Translations under genes and position numbers: made by a program
Shown here: one piece after another, positions 4,863 to 6,078 of the stretch
How the letters are laid out: each line of letters starts with the position of its first letter
Numbering within the stretch: the stretch's first letter is position 1
The notes under the pieces: generated by a model
Seen by the model: only the letters and a program-made list of their open reading frames with translations
What the model was told of the DNA's origin: nothing
Databases searched by the model: none
Origin: Chitinophagaceae bacterium
Lineage (GTDB): Bacteria; Bacteroidota; Bacteroidia; Chitinophagales; Chitinophagaceae
Direction of reading: 5' to 3'
DNA length: 6,078 nt
Assembly: GCA_003135585.1 (NCBI GenBank)
Contig: PLCH01000539.1
Location: 2,441 to 8,518 of the forward strand

Positions 4863-5714
4863 ATGTCAGCAACAAAAACTATAACAGCAGCGGAAATTAA
4901 TAAACTGCGCCAGACAACTGGTGCAGGTATGATGGATTGCCGTAAGGCATTGATTGAAAGCGATGGTGATTTTGAAAAAGCTATCGACTACCTGAGAAAA
5001 AAGGGCCAGAAAGTAGCTGCGCTCCGCAGTGACCGGGAGGCTAAAGAAGGCGTAATCATTGCAAAGACAACAGCAGATGCCAGGACTGGGTTTATTATTA
5101 CCCTTGCATGTGAAACGGATTTCGTTGCCAAAAATTCTGATTTTGTATCATTTGCCCAAAGTATCATGAATCTGGCTCTAAGGATCAATGCAAAATCGTT
5201 GGATGAATTACTCGCAGCGAAGTTAGAAGGGGTCAGCGTTTCAGACAAAATCAATGATCAGGTCGCCCGCATAGGAGAAAAAATCCAGCTGGCCCGTTTT
5301 GAAAGAATTGATTCCGAAGGGGTGGCTGCTTATATTCATGGAACCTACAGGATGGGGGTATTGGTTGGCCTTTCAAAAAACAATCCTGCCGTGCTGGAAG
5401 CAGGTAGAGATCTGGCCATGCAGATTGCCGCTATGAATCCGGTAGCCGTCGACGCTGATTCTGTTCCTGCAGAAACGGTGGCAAGGGAAAAGGCAATTGC
5501 AACCGATCAAATAAGAAATGATCCCAAGATGAAGGGTAAGCCGGAGGAGATGATAGAGAAGATTGCCACAGGAAAACTGAATGCCTTTTTTAAAGAAAAT
5601 ACTTTGGCCGCACAGCCTTATGTAAAGGACGCAGCAAAAACGGTCGGGGACTACCTGAAGAGCGTGGATCCCGGGGTGAAAGTGACTCAATTCAAGCGCC
5701 TGCAATTAGGTTAA
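4863..5714 (+). CDS. tsf: Translation elongation factor Ts
   Basis: EF-Ts is the cytoplasmic nucleotide-exchange factor that releases GDP from EF-Tu so that it can reload with GTP. The 283-residue product has the N-terminal UBA-like domain (about 7-55, with KLRQTTGAGMMDCRKAL), the hallmark TDFVAKN (85-91) that inserts at the EF-Tu magnesium and nucleotide site, and a complete dimerisation/core region up to VKVTQFKRLQLG. Length and motifs are normal and no key residue is missing. The start at 4863 gives the usual short lead before the UBA-like helices, after an A-rich spacer. It is the last gene of the rplM operon, with an intrinsic terminator 10 bases past its TAA. Confidence 0.97.
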   Translation: MSATKTITAAEINKLRQTTGAGMMDCRKALIESDGDFEKAIDYLRKKGQKVAALRSDREAKEGVIIAKTTADARTGFIITLACETDFVAKNSDFVSFAQSIMNLALRINAKSLDELLAAKLEGVSVSDKINDQVARIGEKIQLARFERIDSEGVAAYIHGTYRMGVLVGLSKNNPAVLEAGRDLAMQIAAMNPVAVDADSVPAETVAREKAIATDQIRNDPKMKGKPEEMIEKIATGKLNAFFKENTLAAQPYVKDAAKTVGDYLKSVDPGVKVTQFKRLQLG

Positions 5715-5723
5715 ACGAAATCG

Positions 5724-5755
5724 AAAAGGAGAGCACTGTAAACTCTCCTTTTTTT
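5724..5755 (+). terminator. Intrinsic terminator of the ribosomal-protein operon
   Basis: GGAGAG (5728-5733) pairs with CTCTCC (5743-5748) around a nine-base loop. The stem extends by four A-T pairs (AAAA 5724-5727 with the first four Ts), and seven Ts in a row follow the GC stem (5749-5755). It begins 10 bases after the tsf stop, so it should end the operon and separate it from pyrH. The A-run on the left could give weaker reverse-strand function, but no gene there needs it. Confidence 0.88.
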
Positions 5756-5778
5756 CTGCCCATTCGTTAACCGGAAAA

Positions 5779-5803
5779 ATCTTTTCTTTGCAAAGCAAAA
5801 GAT
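5779..5803. repeat. Near-perfect palindrome upstream of pyrH, possibly promoter or operator
   Basis: ATCTTTT (5779-5785) and AAAAGAT (5797-5803) flank the perfect palindrome CTTTGCAAAG (5786-5795), with one unpaired C at 5796. The left half holds TTTCTTTG (5783-5790), which differs from the -7 pattern TAnnTTTG by one base, so the element may overlap the pyrH promoter, though no clear -33 box is present. It lies 36-61 bases before the pyrH start and has no T-run, so it is not a classical terminator. Confidence 0.4.
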
Positions 5804-5839
5804 GGGAAAGATATTTAAAAAGAAATTACAAAATCTGCC

Positions 5840-6078
5840 ATGTCGACTTCTTACAATCGTATTCTTCTAAAATTGTCCGGTGAAGCCCTGATGGGAGACA
5901 AAAGTTTTGGGTTTGACAATGGAGTGATTGCCCAATATGCCCAGGATGTTAAAAGTGTGGTTGACCGGGGAGTGCAGGTGGCCATCGTGATTGGCGGTGG
6001 TAATATCTACCGGGGAACCAATGAGGCTGAAACCGGAATTGAAAGGGCTCACGGTGATTACATGGGTATGCTCGCTAC
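5840..6078 (+). CDS. pyrH: UMP kinase (3' end beyond the window)
   Basis: UMP kinase phosphorylates UMP to UDP with ATP in pyrimidine nucleotide synthesis, as a cytoplasmic hexamer of the amino-acid-kinase fold unrelated to eukaryotic UMP/CMP kinases. The first 79 codons are present and the frame is open at the right edge. Visible motifs are [11 protein letters not shown] (7-17), the phosphate-binding lysine and glycine loop; [13 protein letters not shown] (47-59), the second nucleotide-binding loop; and GDYMGMLA at the edge, the start of the UMP-binding region. The usual protein is about 235-240 residues, so roughly a third is seen. The ATG at 5840 gives the family's usual short lead. An A-rich region precedes it, with no Shine-Dalgarno. 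It follows the tsf terminator by 84 bases, so it probably has its own promoter; frr often comes next in bacteria. Confidence 0.95.
   Translation, partial: MSTSYNRILLKLSGEALMGDKSFGFDNGVIAQYAQDVKSVVDRGVQVAIVIGGGNIYRGTNEAETGIERAHGDYMGMLA

Noticed and set aside
5373..5705. Minus-strand 110-codon frame opposite tsf
   Set aside because: It is fully inside the conserved tsf gene, and its Cys/His-rich composition is that of a shadow frame.
1..6078. CRISPR array, tRNA, insertion sequence or defence system
   Set aside because: No regularly spaced repeats, cloverleaf-like sequence, transposase motif or defence-type domain was seen; the right half is core housekeeping.

Overview
The window looks like a chromosomal segment of a Bacteroidota bacterium, most likely a Chitinophagaceae-type member of the class Chitinophagia. 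The signs are the gene order rplM-rpsI-rpsB-tsf, the A/T-rich translation starts without clear Shine-Dalgarno sequences, promoter-like boxes of the Bacteroidota type (TTTG about 20 bases before TAnnTTTG), a Bacteroidota-style lipoprotein, and a gene end resembling CRTAC1-type FG-GAP/VCBS proteins. The assignment rests on recognition by eye, not on a search.

Left part (1-1902): the 3' end of a plus-strand gene, probably a VCBS/FG-GAP repeat protein, meets a convergent minus-strand gene for a membrane-anchored SRPBCC plus GyrI-like ligand-binding protein; their 3' ends overlap by 19 bases. Upstream of the latter, on the same strand, is an HD-domain metal-dependent phosphohydrolase-like protein. 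These three have no evident shared pathway.

Middle (1903-3032): a 159-residue lipoprotein of unknown function sits between two non-coding stretches. The second (389 bases) holds several inverted repeats and a good candidate promoter and leader for the ribosomal-protein operon.

Right part (3033-6078): ribosomal proteins L13, S9 and S2 and elongation factor Ts, followed by a strong intrinsic terminator. A separate unit then begins with pyrH (UMP kinase), cut off by the window edge. These are core translation and pyrimidine-nucleotide genes.

The most notable observation is in rplM. Codon 107, expected to be Glu, reads TAG, so the ORF stops at 106 residues. The next 40 codons in the same frame encode the intact, highly conserved L13 C-terminus and end in TAA eight bases before rpsI. 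A single G-to-T change (GAG to TAG) explains this. It is either a sequence error, a real nonsense mutation, or, much less likely, read-through or recoding. I found no CRISPR array, tRNA, rRNA, insertion sequence or defence system, and no undescribed multi-gene system.
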